DNA from: Pseudomonadota bacterium
GTDB taxonomy: Bacteria; Pseudomonadota; Alphaproteobacteria; SHVZ01
NCBI GenBank assembly: GCA_016195085.1
Contig: JACQAG010000043.1
Span: forward strand, 1-64,000
Reading direction: 5' to 3'
DNA length: 64,000 nt
Shown here one piece after another: positions 16,177 through 26,211 of the stretch (positions within the stretch are counted from its first letter, which is position 1; each line of letters begins with the position of its first letter). The translations under genes and the position numbers were made by a program. The notes under the pieces are model-generated. The model saw only the letters and a list, made by a program, of their open reading frames with translations. It was not told where the DNA came from and searched no databases.

Positions 16177-17241
16177 ATGGCGCGAACCGAGATCGATCGC
16201 GGCCGAGAGGCTGTGTTCGCCCAGCTTGATGGCCTGGACGGCAGCCGTCCGCCGGACCGTTCCGCCCCCGCTTGGCGGCCGAGCTACGCCGCCCTCGACC
16301 TCGGCACCAACAACTGCCGGCTCCTGGTGGCCGAAGCAGGCGAGGGCGGCGGCTTTCGCGTCGTCGATGCGTTCTCGCGCATCGTCCGGCTGGGCGAGGG
16401 CGTCGCCGCCAGCGGCCGGCTGTCGGAGCGGGCGATGGCGCGGACCATCGATGCGCTCCGGGTGTGCGCGACCAAGATCCGCCGCCGGCGCGTGGCCGGC
16501 GCTCGCACGGTGGCGACCGAGGCCTGCCGGCGGGCGGTGAATTGCGAGGACTTCCTCCAGCGCGTCGAGGCCTCGACCGGGCTCGCTCTCGAAATCATCT
16601 CCAGCCGCGAGGAGGCGCGGCTCAGCCTCGCCGGCTGTTCGGCGTTGCTCGATCCGGGCATCCCCCGCGCCATCGTCTTCGACATCGGCGGCGGCTCGAC
16701 CGAACTCAGCTGGGTCGACCTCACCTCAGGCGGGCCGGTGACCGAAGCCTCGATCTCGCTCCCCTTGGGCGTGGTGACCCTGGGCGAGCGCCATCCGGCC
16801 GAAGCGATGGATGCCGATACCTATCATCTTATGGTGGCCGAAATCGGCCAGCATTTGACCCAGTTCGATGCGGCCCATGGGATCGCCGCCAAGGTCGAGC
16901 TCGGCCGCACTCAGATGCTGGGCTCCTCGGGCACCGTCACCACGCTCGCCGGCATCCATCTCGGGCTCCCCCGCTATGACCGCACCCAGGTCGACGGCTA
17001 CACCCTCGGCTTTGAGGCCATCCGCGAGGTCACCAGCCGGCTCTTGGCCCTCGACGTCGCCGGCCGCGCCCGCCAACCCTGCGTCGGCCGCGACCGGGCT
17101 GATCTGGTGATGGCCGGCTGCGCCATCCTGGAGGCGATCTGCCGGCGCTGGCCGGTGGGGTGCGTGCGCGTCGCCGATCGTGGCGTGCGCGAAGGCATCC
17201 TGATCAGCCTCATCGGCGAGGCCCGGTCACGCGTCGTATAA
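16177..17241 (+). CDS. ppx: Ppx/GppA family phosphatase
   Basis: A 354-aa member of the exopolyphosphatase/pppGpp phosphohydrolase family (ASKHA fold). Phosphate-1 motif YAALDLGTNNCRLLVAE, phosphate-2 AIVFDIGGGSTELSWVD, and the LGSSGTVTTLAG adenosine/phosphate-like loop are all present. The length matches the short alphaproteobacterial form without the C-terminal HD domain. The family removes phosphate from polyphosphate or converts pppGpp to ppGpp. ATG 16177 (MARTEIDRG) is chosen after a GGGG site; longer in-frame starts run back across the tRNA spacer. It is followed by rlmE, a common alphaproteobacterial order. Confidence 0.88.
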   Translation: MARTEIDRGREAVFAQLDGLDGSRPPDRSAPAWRPSYAALDLGTNNCRLLVAEAGEGGGFRVVDAFSRIVRLGEGVAASGRLSERAMARTIDALRVCATKIRRRRVAGARTVATEACRRAVNCEDFLQRVEASTGLALEIISSREEARLSLAGCSALLDPGIPRAIVFDIGGGSTELSWVDLTSGGPVTEASISLPLGVVTLGERHPAEAMDADTYHLMVAEIGQHLTQFDAAHGIAAKVELGRTQMLGSSGTVTTLAGIHLGLPRYDRTQVDGYTLGFEAIREVTSRLLALDVAGRARQPCVGRDRADLVMAGCAILEAICRRWPVGCVRVADRGVREGILISLIGEARSRVV

Positions 17242-17254
17242 ACGCTGATGGCGT

Positions 17255-17432
17255 ACTCGACCATGCGATACCCCCCACCCTCACCCTCCCCCGCAAGGGG
17301 AGAGGGAACAAGAGAAGTGCCGGCAGCGCTCCTCTTCCAGCTCCCGCCCCCGGGGGGTGGGTTTTGGAAGGGGGTGATCCTCACCCCTTTCCAGGCCCTC
17401 CCTGCGCGGGGGAGAGTTGGGGAGGGGGGTGC
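17255..17432. repeat. C-rich palindromic repeat between ppx and rlmE
   Basis: The spacer holds CCCCCCACCCTCACCCTCCC, a CCCCGCAAGGGG hairpin, a CCCCCGGGGGG centre and a closing GGGGGAGAGTTGGGGAGGGG arm. It belongs to the same class as the elements at 8170, 18211 and 19908. Open frames across it are artefacts. The rlmE ATG lies 19 bases beyond it. Confidence 0.55.
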
Positions 17433-17450
17433 TCGTGGTCGTCGCCGACC

Positions 17451-18158
17451 ATGACCGGGCGCACGCCATCGGGGGGCGGACCGTCGGGCGGCAGGCGGCG
17501 GGCGGCCGAGCGCCTGCGCACCGCCCGGCGGCACAAGCCGTCTTCGCAGCGCTGGCTCGCCCGCCAGCTCAACGATCCCTACGTCGCCGAGGCGAAGCGC
17601 CAGGGTTGGCGCAGCCGTGCGGCCTTCAAGCTGATCGAGCTGGACCAGCGCTTCCACCTATTGAAACCCGGGCAGAAGATCGTCGATCTCGGCGCCGCCC
17701 CGGGTGGCTGGACCCAGGTGGCCGCCCAGCGGAGCAAGGCCGGCGAGGGGCGGGGACGGGTGGTGGCCCTCGATGTGAGCCCCATGGACCCGGTGCCGGG
17801 CGCCCGCCTCATCACTCTCGACTTCCTCGCTGCGGCAGCACCCGAGCGGATCAAGGCGGAGCTTGCGGGCCCGGCCGATGTCGTGCTGTCCGACATGGCG
17901 CAGCCGACGACCGGGCATGAGCCCACCGACCATCTCCGCATCATCGCCTTGGCCGAGGCGGCGCTGGCCTTCGCCCTGGAGGTGCTGGCGCCCGGCGGCA
18001 GCTTCGTCTGCAAGCTGTTTCAGGGCGGGGCGGAGCGCGCCATGCTGGTGACCTTGAAGCGCCATTTCGCCCGGGTGCGCCACGCCAAGCCGCCGGCAAG
18101 CCGCAAGGAATCGGCCGAAACCTATCTGGTGGCCCAGGGCTTCCGCTCTAAACCCTAG
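17451..18158 (+). CDS. rlmE: 23S rRNA (uridine-2'-O)-methyltransferase RlmE (FtsJ/RrmJ)
   Basis: A 235-aa Rossmann methyltransferase that modifies U2552 of 23S rRNA on the large subunit. The SAM motif is KIVDLGAAPGGWTQVA (about residue 80). The KDKE tetrad is consistent with the R-SRAAFKLIELD Lys, the SDMAQPTTG Asp, SFVCKLFQG Lys and RKESAETYLVA Glu. A basic, Ser/Arg/Gly-rich extension covers the first 40 residues. The start is ATG 17451; upstream in-frame sequence is repeat DNA. It sits between ppx and guaB. Confidence 0.93.
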   Translation: MTGRTPSGGGPSGGRRRAAERLRTARRHKPSSQRWLARQLNDPYVAEAKRQGWRSRAAFKLIELDQRFHLLKPGQKIVDLGAAPGGWTQVAAQRSKAGEGRGRVVALDVSPMDPVPGARLITLDFLAAAAPERIKAELAGPADVVLSDMAQPTTGHEPTDHLRIIALAEAALAFALEVLAPGGSFVCKLFQGGAERAMLVTLKRHFARVRHAKPPASRKESAETYLVAQGFRSKP

Positions 18159-18210
18159 CTGTCCCAGCGTCCCAGTCCCGGGCACGCCCGCCCTGGGACA
18201 CGAGAGGAAT

Positions 18211-18311
18211 GCCCCCACCCCAGCCCTCCCCCACGCTGCGCATGGGGGAGGGAGTAGAACGCCTTTCTACCCCCTCCCTCGCCGAAGGCGGGGGAGGGTT
18301 GGGGTGGGGGC
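18211..18311. repeat. 101-bp double-hairpin palindromic element, copy 1
   Basis: The ends begin GCCCCCACCCCAGCCC and close with its near-complement GGTTGGGGTGGGGGC. Inside are two opposite hairpins (ACGCTGCGCATGGGGG side and CGCCGAAGGCGGGGG side) around AGTAGAACGCCTTTCTAC. Copy 2 (19908-20008) has the same length and the reverse orientation. The pair flanks guaB. Confidence 0.75.
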
Positions 18312-18398
18312 GCGCGCGTCGTTTGAAGCCACAACCCAGCCATGCGGACGAATTCCGCGGCCGGCCCTTCCCATCGGCCGGGATTGCGTGGTATCTAG

Positions 18399-19889
<1,491 letters not shown>

Positions 19890-19907
19890 AGCGATCGCCG
19901 CCGACAT

Positions 19908-20008
19908 GCCCCCACCCCAGCCCTCCCCCGCCTTTGGCGAGGGAGGGAGCAAAGAGGCGTTCTACTCCCTCCCCCATGCGCAGCGTGGGGGAGGGCTGGG
20001 GTGGGGGC
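19908..20008. repeat. 101-bp double-hairpin palindromic element, copy 2 (inverted)
   Basis: It has the same length as copy 1 at 18211 but the opposite internal orientation: the GCCTTTGGCGAGGG hairpin comes first and CATGCGCAGCGTGGGGG last. The outer arms are a perfect 22-bp inverted repeat. It ends 10 bases before the rsmB start, so its hairpin could affect rsmB translation. Confidence 0.75.
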
Positions 20009-20018
20009 AATTGCCGCA

Positions 20019-21389
20019 ATGACCCCCGCCGCGCGGCTCGCCGCCGCGATCGAGGCCTTGCAGGAGGTTTGGGCGGCATCCGGGGCCGATGCGCCGCCCG
20101 CCGATCGGGTGCTCGATCGCTATTTCCGCTCCCGGCGCTACATCGGCTCGAAGGACCGGGTCGCGATCGCCGAGCGCGTCTTCGGCGTGCTCCGCCGCCG
20201 CGCCAGGCTGGATTGGTGGCTGGCCCGCGAAGGCATTCGGAGCGCCGCCTCGGCCCGCGCCCGCGCGCTGGCCGATCTCATGCTGGCCGATGGGCTCACC
20301 CTCGAGGCAGCGGCGTCCCTCTTCCCCGGCGGCCAGTACGCGCCCCAACCCCTCGCCGCCGAAGAGCGGGCGCTGGCGGCTAGGCTGGCGGGCCGGCCGC
20401 TCGAGCCTCCCGACATGCCGGCGGAGGTGCGCGCCGAATGCCCGGCTTATCTCGCCGAACGCCTGCACGCCGTCTTCGGGCCGCGGTTCGCCCAGGAGAT
20501 GACCGCTCTCAATTTGACCGCGCCCTTCGATCTCCGGGTGAACCCGCTGAAGGCGGCCGGCCGCGACCAGGCTCTGGCGGCACTCGCCCAGGGCGGTATC
20601 GAAGGCCAGCCGACCCGGCTCTCGCCCCTGGGCATCCGCCTCGACCGGCGCCGCCCGGTGGATCGCATGGAGGCCTTTCGCCAAGGGCTGATCGAGGTGC
20701 AGGACGAAGGCTCGCAGCTGGTGGCGCTGGTCTTGGGCGCCAAGCCCGGCCAGAAGGTCTTGGACTGGTGTGCGGGCGCCGGCGGCAAGACCCTGGCGAT
20801 CGCCGGCGCCATGGCGAACAAGGGCCGGCTCATCGCCTGCGATGTGTTGCCGCTCCGCCTGAAGCGGGCCGCCGAACGCTTGAAGCGCGCCGGTGCCTTC
20901 AATGTCGAGACGCATGTCTTGGGCACCGCCGGCGACAAATGGGCAAAGCGGCATCGCGGCTTCTTCGATCGCGTGCTGGTCGATGCGCCCTGCAGCGGGT
21001 CCGGCACCTGGCGGCGCAACCCCGACTCGCGCTGGCGCTATGGCGAGGCGGATATCGAGCGGCTGGTTGGCTTGCAGGCGGGGATCCTGGCCGATGCGGC
21101 GAGGCTGGTGGCGCCGGGCGGCCGGCTCGTCTATGCGACCTGCGCGCTGTTGCCGGAAGAGAACGAGCGCCAGGCAGAGAATTTCCTCGCCGCTCACCCG
21201 GATTTCACCTTGGTCCCGATCGGCGATGCCTGGCGGGAGACGATCGGCACCGGCTGTCCGGTCGCCGGCCCCTATCTGGCGCTCACCCCGGCCCAGCACG
21301 GCACCGACGGCTTCTTCGCCGCCGTCTTCGAGCGGGCGAAGCCCTCGAAGGAACCGCAGAGGGCGCAGAGGATACACGGAGGGCGCTAA
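20019..21389 (+). CDS. rsmB: 16S rRNA m5C967 methyltransferase RsmB/NOL1-NOP2-sun family
   Basis: A 456-aa RNA methyltransferase. A NusB-like N-terminal domain (VLDRYFRSRRYIGSKDRVAI) precedes the catalytic Rossmann domain. That domain contains DEGSQLVALVLGAKPG, SAM motif VLDWCAGAGGKTLAIAG, catalytic VDAPCSGSGTWRRNPD, and the release Cys in LVYATCALLPEEN. ATG 20019 lies just after a palindromic repeat and has no strong Shine-Dalgarno site; a start at 20001 lies within the repeat. The last 15 or so codons (KEPQRAQRIHGGR) are translated from a CACGGAG-class repeat, so the C-terminus has been replaced or extended. Confidence 0.92.
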   Translation: MTPAARLAAAIEALQEVWAASGADAPPADRVLDRYFRSRRYIGSKDRVAIAERVFGVLRRRARLDWWLAREGIRSAASARARALADLMLADGLTLEAAASLFPGGQYAPQPLAAEERALAARLAGRPLEPPDMPAEVRAECPAYLAERLHAVFGPRFAQEMTALNLTAPFDLRVNPLKAAGRDQALAALAQGGIEGQPTRLSPLGIRLDRRRPVDRMEAFRQGLIEVQDEGSQLVALVLGAKPGQKVLDWCAGAGGKTLAIAGAMANKGRLIACDVLPLRLKRAAERLKRAGAFNVETHVLGTAGDKWAKRHRGFFDRVLVDAPCSGSGTWRRNPDSRWRYGEADIERLVGLQAGILADAARLVAPGGRLVYATCALLPEENERQAENFLAAHPDFTLVPIGDAWRETIGTGCPVAGPYLALTPAQHGTDGFFAAVFERAKPSKEPQRAQRIHGGR

Positions 21390-21465
21390 GTTTTTTCGAG
21401 GGCCGCTTCGCGCGAATTGTGGTCTCTGCGACCTCGGCGCTCCTCCGCGTTCTCAGCGGTTATTC
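21352..21465. repeat. palindromic 'CGCAGAGG/CACGGAG' repeat, copy 2
   Basis: ACCGCAGAGGGCGCAGAGG at the left pairs loosely with CCTCCGCG...TCTCAGCGGTT at the right around CGAGGGCCGCTTCGCGCGAA. It is the same style as 175-280. It provides the final codons and stop of rsmB. A TTTTTT run at 21391-21396 could act as a terminator part. Confidence 0.5.
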
Positions 21466-21487
21466 TTGATAGCTCGCGCTTCGCTGG

Positions 21488-22051
21488 ATGCGCTATGACA
21501 GGCAGGCGATGCAAGAAGCGATCGACATCAGAGAGGCGGAGTTCGACGAGGCGGCGGCAATCGCGCGCGTGCAGGTGGAGACCTGGCGGGCGGCCTACCG
21601 GGAGATCATGTCGTCCCGCATCCTGGAGGGGCTCAACGAGGTGCGGGTCGCCGCGTTCTGGGCGCAAGTGCTCTCGCAGGACGAAGGACGCAGCTTCATT
21701 CTGGTCGCCACCGTGGGCGAGCGGGTCATCGCGTTCGCCAGCTGCGGCCCGCGGCAGAATGCGCGGGCGGCCAGCGAAGGCGAGGTCTATGCGCTCTACG
21801 TGGTGGAGACCATGCAAAAGCAGGGCATCGGCCAGCGTCTGGTGGAGGCATCCTTCGCCCGGCTGGCGGAGCTCGGCATGACCTCGGCCAGGATCTGGAC
21901 GCTCCGCGACAACCGCGCGGCCCGACTCTTCTACGAGCGGTTGGGCGGGCTCCTGGCCGGCGAGGGCTCGACCGACATCGGCGGCGAGAGCTATGTCGAG
22001 GTCGCCTATGACTGGCCGGATTTGCGCCGCCGACTAAAGCCGAAGATGTGA
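21488..22051 (+). CDS. GNAT family N-acetyltransferase
   Basis: A 187-aa acyl-CoA transferase of the RimI-like GNAT fold. The opening [22 protein letters not shown] is typical, and the acetyl-CoA loop is in [20 protein letters not shown] (Q/RxxGxG/A). The closing helix-strand is [13 protein letters not shown]. The family acetylates protein N-termini, antibiotics or small amines; the substrate is unknown. ATG 21488 is given; ATG 21509 ([12 protein letters not shown]) is an equally likely start. It sits between rsmB and guaA with no obvious link to either. Confidence 0.88.
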   Translation: MRYDRQAMQEAIDIREAEFDEAAAIARVQVETWRAAYREIMSSRILEGLNEVRVAAFWAQVLSQDEGRSFILVATVGERVIAFASCGPRQNARAASEGEVYALYVVETMQKQGIGQRLVEASFARLAELGMTSARIWTLRDNRAARLFYERLGGLLAGEGSTDIGGESYVEVAYDWPDLRRRLKPKM

Positions 22052-22202
22052 GGCTCGGGCCGGATCGCCGCCGTCCCTATGGCACGCCCGCCCGACCCCT
22101 GCCGATTCGCGAGGCCGGCGATTCCGGCATGGCTCCTATGCCGGCCTGCGACAAACCGGCGGACTGACAATTCGCCGCCGATCGGATATGGTCCGCCGCT
22201 CC

Positions 22203-23750
22203 ATGACCGACCGCGTGCTCATTCTCGATTTCGGCAGCCAGGTGACCCAGCTCATCGCGCGCCGAGTGCGGGAGAGCGGCGTCTATTCCGAGATCCTGCC
22301 CTTCAACGTCGCAGAGGATCGGGTGCGCGAGTTCGCGCCGAAGGCGATCATCCTCTCCGGCGGCCCGGCCTCGGTTGCAGCATCCGACACGCCCAGGGCG
22401 CCCGAGGTGGTGTTCAAGCTGGGCGTGCCGGTCTTGGGCATCTGCTATGGCGAGATGACCATCTGCGGGCAGCTCGGCGGCGCGGTCGAGGCCGGCCATG
22501 CGCGCGAGTTCGGCCGCACCGAGGTCGAGGTCACGGACAGCTGCGGGCTGTTCGACGGAGTCTGGCCGAAGGGCACGCGCCATACCGTGTGGATGAGCCA
22601 CGGCGACAAGATCACCGCCATCCCGCCCGCCTTCCGCACCGTCGCCATCAGCGAGAACGCGCCCTTCGCCGCCATCGCCGACGACAAGCGGCGCATCTAC
22701 GGCGTGCAATTCCATCCCGAGGTCGCCCACACCCCCGACGGCGCCAAGCTGTTGCGCGCCTTCACCCACGGTGTCGCCGGCTGCTCCGGGGATTGGAGCA
22801 TGAAGGCGTTCCGCCTTGAGGCGATCCGCCGGATCCGGGAGCGCGTCGGCAAGGACCGCGTCATTTGCGGGCTCTCGGGTGGTGTGGACTCCTCGGTCGC
22901 CGCCGTGCTGCTGCACGAGGCGATCGGCGAGCAGCTCACCTGCGTGTTCATCGATCACGGGCTCCTGCGCGCCGGGGAAGCGGAGGAGGTGGTGGAGCTG
23001 TTTCGCGGCCACTACAACATTCCCTTGGTGCACAAGGATGCGAGCCAGCTCTTCTTGGGCCGGCTCCAGGGTGTCACCGACCCCGAGACCAAGCGCAAGA
23101 GCATCGGCGCCACCTTCATCGAGGTATTCGAGGCAGAGGCCAAGCGCATCGGCGATGCGCGCTACCTGGCGCAAGGCACGCTCTATCCCGACGTCATCGA
23201 GTCCGTCAGCTTCACCGGCGGTCCCAGCGTCACCATCAAGTCGCACCACAATGTGGGCGGTCTGCCCGAGCGCATGAAGCTGCTTCTGGTCGAGCCGTTG
23301 CGCGAGCTGTTCAAGGACGAGGTGCGCTTGCTCGGACGCGAGCTGGGCCTGCCCGAGCGCCTTATCGGCCGCCATCCGTTTCCCGGGCCCGGGCTCGCCA
23401 TCCGCATCCCGGGCGAGGTGACGCCGGAGAAGCTCGATCTCCTGCGCCGCGCCGACCGCGTCTATCTGGACGAGATCCGCGCCGCCGGGCTCTACGACAA
23501 GATCTGGCAGGCCTTCGCCGTGCTGCTGCCGGTCAAGACCGTCGGCGTCATGGGCGATGCCCGCTCCTACGACTATGCCCTGGCGCTCCGCGCCGTCACC
23601 TCCAGCGACGGCATGACTGCCGACTCCTATCCCTTCGAGCACGCCTTCCTCGCGCGCGTGGCAACCCGCATCATCAACGAGGTCAAGGGCATCAACCGGG
23701 TCACCTACGACGTCACCTCGAAGCCGCCCGGCACGATCGAGTGGGAGTAG
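22203..23750 (+). CDS. guaA: GMP synthase (glutamine-hydrolysing)
   Basis: A 515-aa enzyme converting XMP to GMP with glutamine and ATP. The N-terminal class-I amidotransferase has the opening [20 protein letters not shown], nucleophile GICYGEM and the GVQFHPE His-Glu. The ATP-pyrophosphatase P-loop is [15 protein letters not shown], and the dimerisation C-terminus ends [12 protein letters not shown]. Note that the nucleophile motif has Cys-Tyr-Gly as in normal GuaA. ATG 22203 (MTDRVLIL) is preferred to 22188. The last 41 codons are the source or target of the tail copies at 24667 and 25864, making its 3' end an island attachment site. Confidence 0.97.
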   Translation: MTDRVLILDFGSQVTQLIARRVRESGVYSEILPFNVAEDRVREFAPKAIILSGGPASVAASDTPRAPEVVFKLGVPVLGICYGEMTICGQLGGAVEAGHAREFGRTEVEVTDSCGLFDGVWPKGTRHTVWMSHGDKITAIPPAFRTVAISENAPFAAIADDKRRIYGVQFHPEVAHTPDGAKLLRAFTHGVAGCSGDWSMKAFRLEAIRRIRERVGKDRVICGLSGGVDSSVAAVLLHEAIGEQLTCVFIDHGLLRAGEAEEVVELFRGHYNIPLVHKDASQLFLGRLQGVTDPETKRKSIGATFIEVFEAEAKRIGDARYLAQGTLYPDVIESVSFTGGPSVTIKSHHNVGGLPERMKLLLVEPLRELFKDEVRLLGRELGLPERLIGRHPFPGPGLAIRIPGEVTPEKLDLLRRADRVYLDEIRAAGLYDKIWQAFAVLLPVKTVGVMGDARSYDYALALRAVTSSDGMTADSYPFEHAFLARVATRIINEVKGINRVTYDVTSKPPGTIEWE

Positions 23751-23985
23751 GGGCGGCGACGTCTCTCTACGCAATTAGAGGGGTTGCGCGACGCGATCAG
23801 ACTTAGAGATCGGCCCGGTGCCGCAGGATCCCGCCGTCTCGCTCGCCGCGGCGCTGCTTGGGCGTTTGAAGGCGGATCGGCCTGCGGCCGGCCGAGGGGC
23901 CAAGTTCGGCTGGAGCCGCGGCCTTGAACGCTGATGATATCCTGCCTATGATATCTTATTACCGTAGGATATCATCGAGGGCGCC
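23751..23985. other. spacer with a short decayed coding-like stretch
   Basis: From about 23810 to 23935 one plus frame stays open and reads a coding-like string ending AKFGWSRGLER before TGA. It has no start codon or recognised family, so I treat it as a gene remnant at the left edge of the guaA island. The vapBC operator follows. Confidence 0.35.
23933..23976. promoter_or_regulatory. vapBC operator-like inverted repeat
   Basis: GATGATATCCT (23933-23943) and AGGATATCATC (23966-23976) are perfect 11-bp inverted arms, with a third TGATATC word between them (23949-23955). They end 9 bases before the vapB ATG. VapBC complexes are known to repress their own promoters by binding such palindromes. 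Confidence 0.6.
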
Positions 23986-24216
23986 ATGCAGGTTTCGAAA
24001 TGGGGTAACAGCCTCGCCGTGAGGCTGCCAAAAAGAGTAGTCGAGGAGCTTGAACTGCGCCCCGGCGACGAGCTCCTCATCATCGCGGCGTCAAAGGGCA
24101 AGATCGAGGTCGAAAAGGTCGATCGGCGCGGGGAGTTCCTGAGGCGCCTGGAGCGATTCCGCTGGCGCGTTCCGGAAGGCTACAAGTTCGACCGGGACGA
24201 GGCGAACGAGCGTTGA
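23986..24216 (+). CDS. vapB: VapB-type antitoxin (AbrB family)
   Basis: A 76-aa antitoxin with the N-terminal AbrB/MazE motif MQVSKWGNSLAVRLPKRVVE, then LELRPGDELLI, and a C-terminal toxin-binding tail (FLRRLERFRWRVPEGYKFDR). It has its own palindromic operator and is followed with overlap by vapC, so this is an intact type II module. In the family the antitoxin covers the PIN-domain active site and represses transcription. It is the first gene after guaA and lies between guaA and its first duplicated tail, so it was probably carried in by an island. Confidence 0.88.
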   Translation: MQVSKWGNSLAVRLPKRVVEELELRPGDELLIIAASKGKIEVEKVDRRGEFLRRLERFRWRVPEGYKFDRDEANER

Positions 24217-24617
24217 CTCGGTTTTTCGACACGAACGTTTTCGTCTACGCCTTTCTCGACGTCACGAAGCGTGGACGCGCGATCGATGTCCTTGCCGATG
24301 GCGGCATGATCAGCGTTCAGGTGTTGAACGAATTCGCCAATGTCGCACGCAAGAAGTATCGGCGCGAATGGCCGGAAGTCGAAGCTGCGCTCGCGGTCAT
24401 TTGCGACCGGTTCCCTGACATCGTACCGATCACCGCTGCGATTCATATGAGTGCGGTGGCGCTCGCCCGCGATCATGGCTTCGCCTTCTATGACGCCCTG
24501 ATCGTTGCCGCCGCGCTCGAAGCCGGCTGCGCCACGCTCTACAGCGAGGACATGCAGCACGGTGGAAGCGTCGGCGGGCTGACCATCGTCAATCCCTTCG
24601 CGGACGCGCCCGCATGA
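24213..24617 (+). CDS. vapC: VapC-type toxin, PIN-domain ribonuclease
   Basis: A 134-aa PIN-domain protein. Acidic residues expected for Mg-dependent RNase activity are visible: Asp in [12 protein letters not shown], Glu in [15 protein letters not shown], and Asp in [17 protein letters not shown] plus the downstream YSEDMQHG. The start is TTG 24213, overlapping the vapB stop by four bases (TTGA), a coupling arrangement typical of TA pairs; no ATG is available. VapC toxins cut tRNA or rRNA. The TGA stop overlaps the ATG of an hsdM remnant, showing the original next gene was a type I methyltransferase. Confidence 0.87.
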   Translation: MTRFFDTNVFVYAFLDVTKRGRAIDVLADGGMISVQVLNEFANVARKKYRREWPEVEAALAVICDRFPDIVPITAAIHMSAVALARDHGFAFYDALIVAAALEAGCATLYSEDMQHGGSVGGLTIVNPFADAPA

Positions 24618-24666
24618 ACTCCCAAACTCTCGTCGCCAAGGTCTGGAACTTCGCGCATGTGCTGCG

Positions 24667-24667
<1 letters not shown>
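24614..24667 (+). pseudogene. hsdM: hsdM N-terminal stub (type I restriction-modification)
   Basis: The frame from ATG 24614 reads [18 protein letters not shown], closely matching the start of HsdM methyltransferase subunits (xxLVxKVWNxAxVLRDDG). After residue 18 it runs directly into the duplicated guaA tail at 24667. The rest of hsdM and any hsdS/hsdR are gone. The ATG overlaps the vapC stop (ATGA). Confidence 0.6.
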
Positions 24668-24762
<95 letters not shown>

Positions 24763-24980
24763 GGGAGTCACACGATAGTCGTCGGGATTTGGTCGGTTAA
24801 GCAGGGGTTTGGAGTGCCATCCCGGGAAAAGTAAGCGTCGCACCAACCGCATCACCTTGGTGGAAAGCTGAATTCGGCTTGTAAGGACGTTCCGCCACCT
24901 CGGAGATGCGTGCCTTTTTGGCTGTGGCCGCGCTATAGACGTCTAGAAGCAACTATGATCCCGCTCTGGGCCCACATGCC

Positions 24981-25862
24981 ATGACGGCGTATTTCACCGA
25001 CCGGGAGTATGGGGCACGCCCACGGACGGTCGATACCATTGATGCTCGGCTGTGGGGAGGGCTGTACAGCCTGATTATGGCACGCTTGGGCGATGGCTCG
25101 TTCGGCCAGCGCTTTCCCGAACAGTGCCCGGACGGCAATGGACCCTGCGGCTGCGATGAACAGGCATTTCGGCTCGTAGCTAACGCCGAGGTACCTTACG
25201 TTGACTGGCCTCTGTCACCTGATCAGTTGCCGGTCGCGCCCCGTATCCTGGACTTACTGGAGTTCTGCGCGGCCGCGGTCGGCCAGCCGATCGAAGGCGG
25301 TTACCACTCCTATTATGGGCACCATCATTTAAGTTGGGATCGTGACGTCGGCCTACAGCGCTTTGTGGCGGACGTTAATCTCTTGTTTGCCCGCAATGGC
25401 GTCGCATATGAACTGACACCGGCAGGTCAGGCGCGTCGCCTTCTGCCGCAGCCACTTGCTGAGGCTCTTGCTTGGGCCGTATCTGCGACAGGGGACGGCG
25501 AGACCGACCGCCTGCTTGAGGTGGCGCGCCTCCGAATCGTTTCGCCGAAGACCGATGATCGCCAGGATGCGCTAGAAAAGCTATGGGACGCGTTTGAGCG
25601 CCTGAAGACTCTGGGGTCGGGGGAGAACAAGAGAGCACAGGCGGACGCCCTGCTCGATCGCGTAGCGCAGCCTGGCTCGAAACTTCGGGAGGTGCTCGGC
25701 GATGAGGCCGTCGCACTCACCAAAATCGGGAATACGTTCAGAATCCGACACTCCGAGACGGATCAGGTATTACTAACCGCCGCGGAGCAGATCGATTTCC
25801 TATTCTTCCGCATGTACGCGTTCATCCACATCGTGTTGAAGGCGACAGCACGAGGCGGGTAG
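24981..25862 (+). CDS. hypothetical protein, candidate HEPN/abortive-infection type
   Basis: A 293-aa protein of unknown function. The N-terminal two-thirds holds CPDGNGPCGCDEQAF, then FRLVANAEVPYVDWPLSPD and GGYHSYYGHHHLSWDRDVGL. The C-terminal 100 residues (DDRQDALEKLWDAFERLKTL, then EAVALTKIGNTFRIRHSETD and FLFFRMYAFIHIVLK) resemble, from memory, the C-terminal domain of Abi-like proteins related to HEPN RNases. It has lower GC than guaA and sits alone between two guaA tail copies; its stop is one base from copy 3. An RNase or phage-defence role is inference from context and weak resemblance. Confidence 0.5.
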   Translation: MTAYFTDREYGARPRTVDTIDARLWGGLYSLIMARLGDGSFGQRFPEQCPDGNGPCGCDEQAFRLVANAEVPYVDWPLSPDQLPVAPRILDLLEFCAAAVGQPIEGGYHSYYGHHHLSWDRDVGLQRFVADVNLLFARNGVAYELTPAGQARRLLPQPLAEALAWAVSATGDGETDRLLEVARLRIVSPKTDDRQDALEKLWDAFERLKTLGSGENKRAQADALLDRVAQPGSKLREVLGDEAVALTKIGNTFRIRHSETDQVLLTAAEQIDFLFFRMYAFIHIVLKATARGG

Positions 25863-25863
25863 T

Positions 25864-25986
<123 letters not shown>

Positions 25987-26211
25987 GGGGCAGAGATACT
26001 CTGCCGTGCTCTTGCGAGGAATATCCTTGAACGAGTAGAGAGTTGAGCGCGGTTTCGTTAACGATCGCCGTCCGAATCGCGAGCGGCATCACGATCCAAT
26101 CAAGCCGCATAGTCATTGCGCTTCGTGACCCTGTGTTTGCCCCTTGGGACATAAAGTTTGGATTTCAGCCCGTCATTTGACGGCGCCAGGCAGCGTGCCT
26201 AACCTCGATGC
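25987..26211. other. spacer upstream of the 1267-aa gene; promoter not identified
   Basis: No gene is seen. Base composition is lower in GC than the core genes. Inverted words near 26020-26060 are weak. The 1267-aa gene probably has its own promoter here, but no clear -35/-10 pair could be assigned. Confidence 0.35.

Noticed and set aside
22203-23750. Possible frameshift or duplication inside guaA
   Set aside because: The gene is full length with all motifs; only its 3' end recurs downstream.
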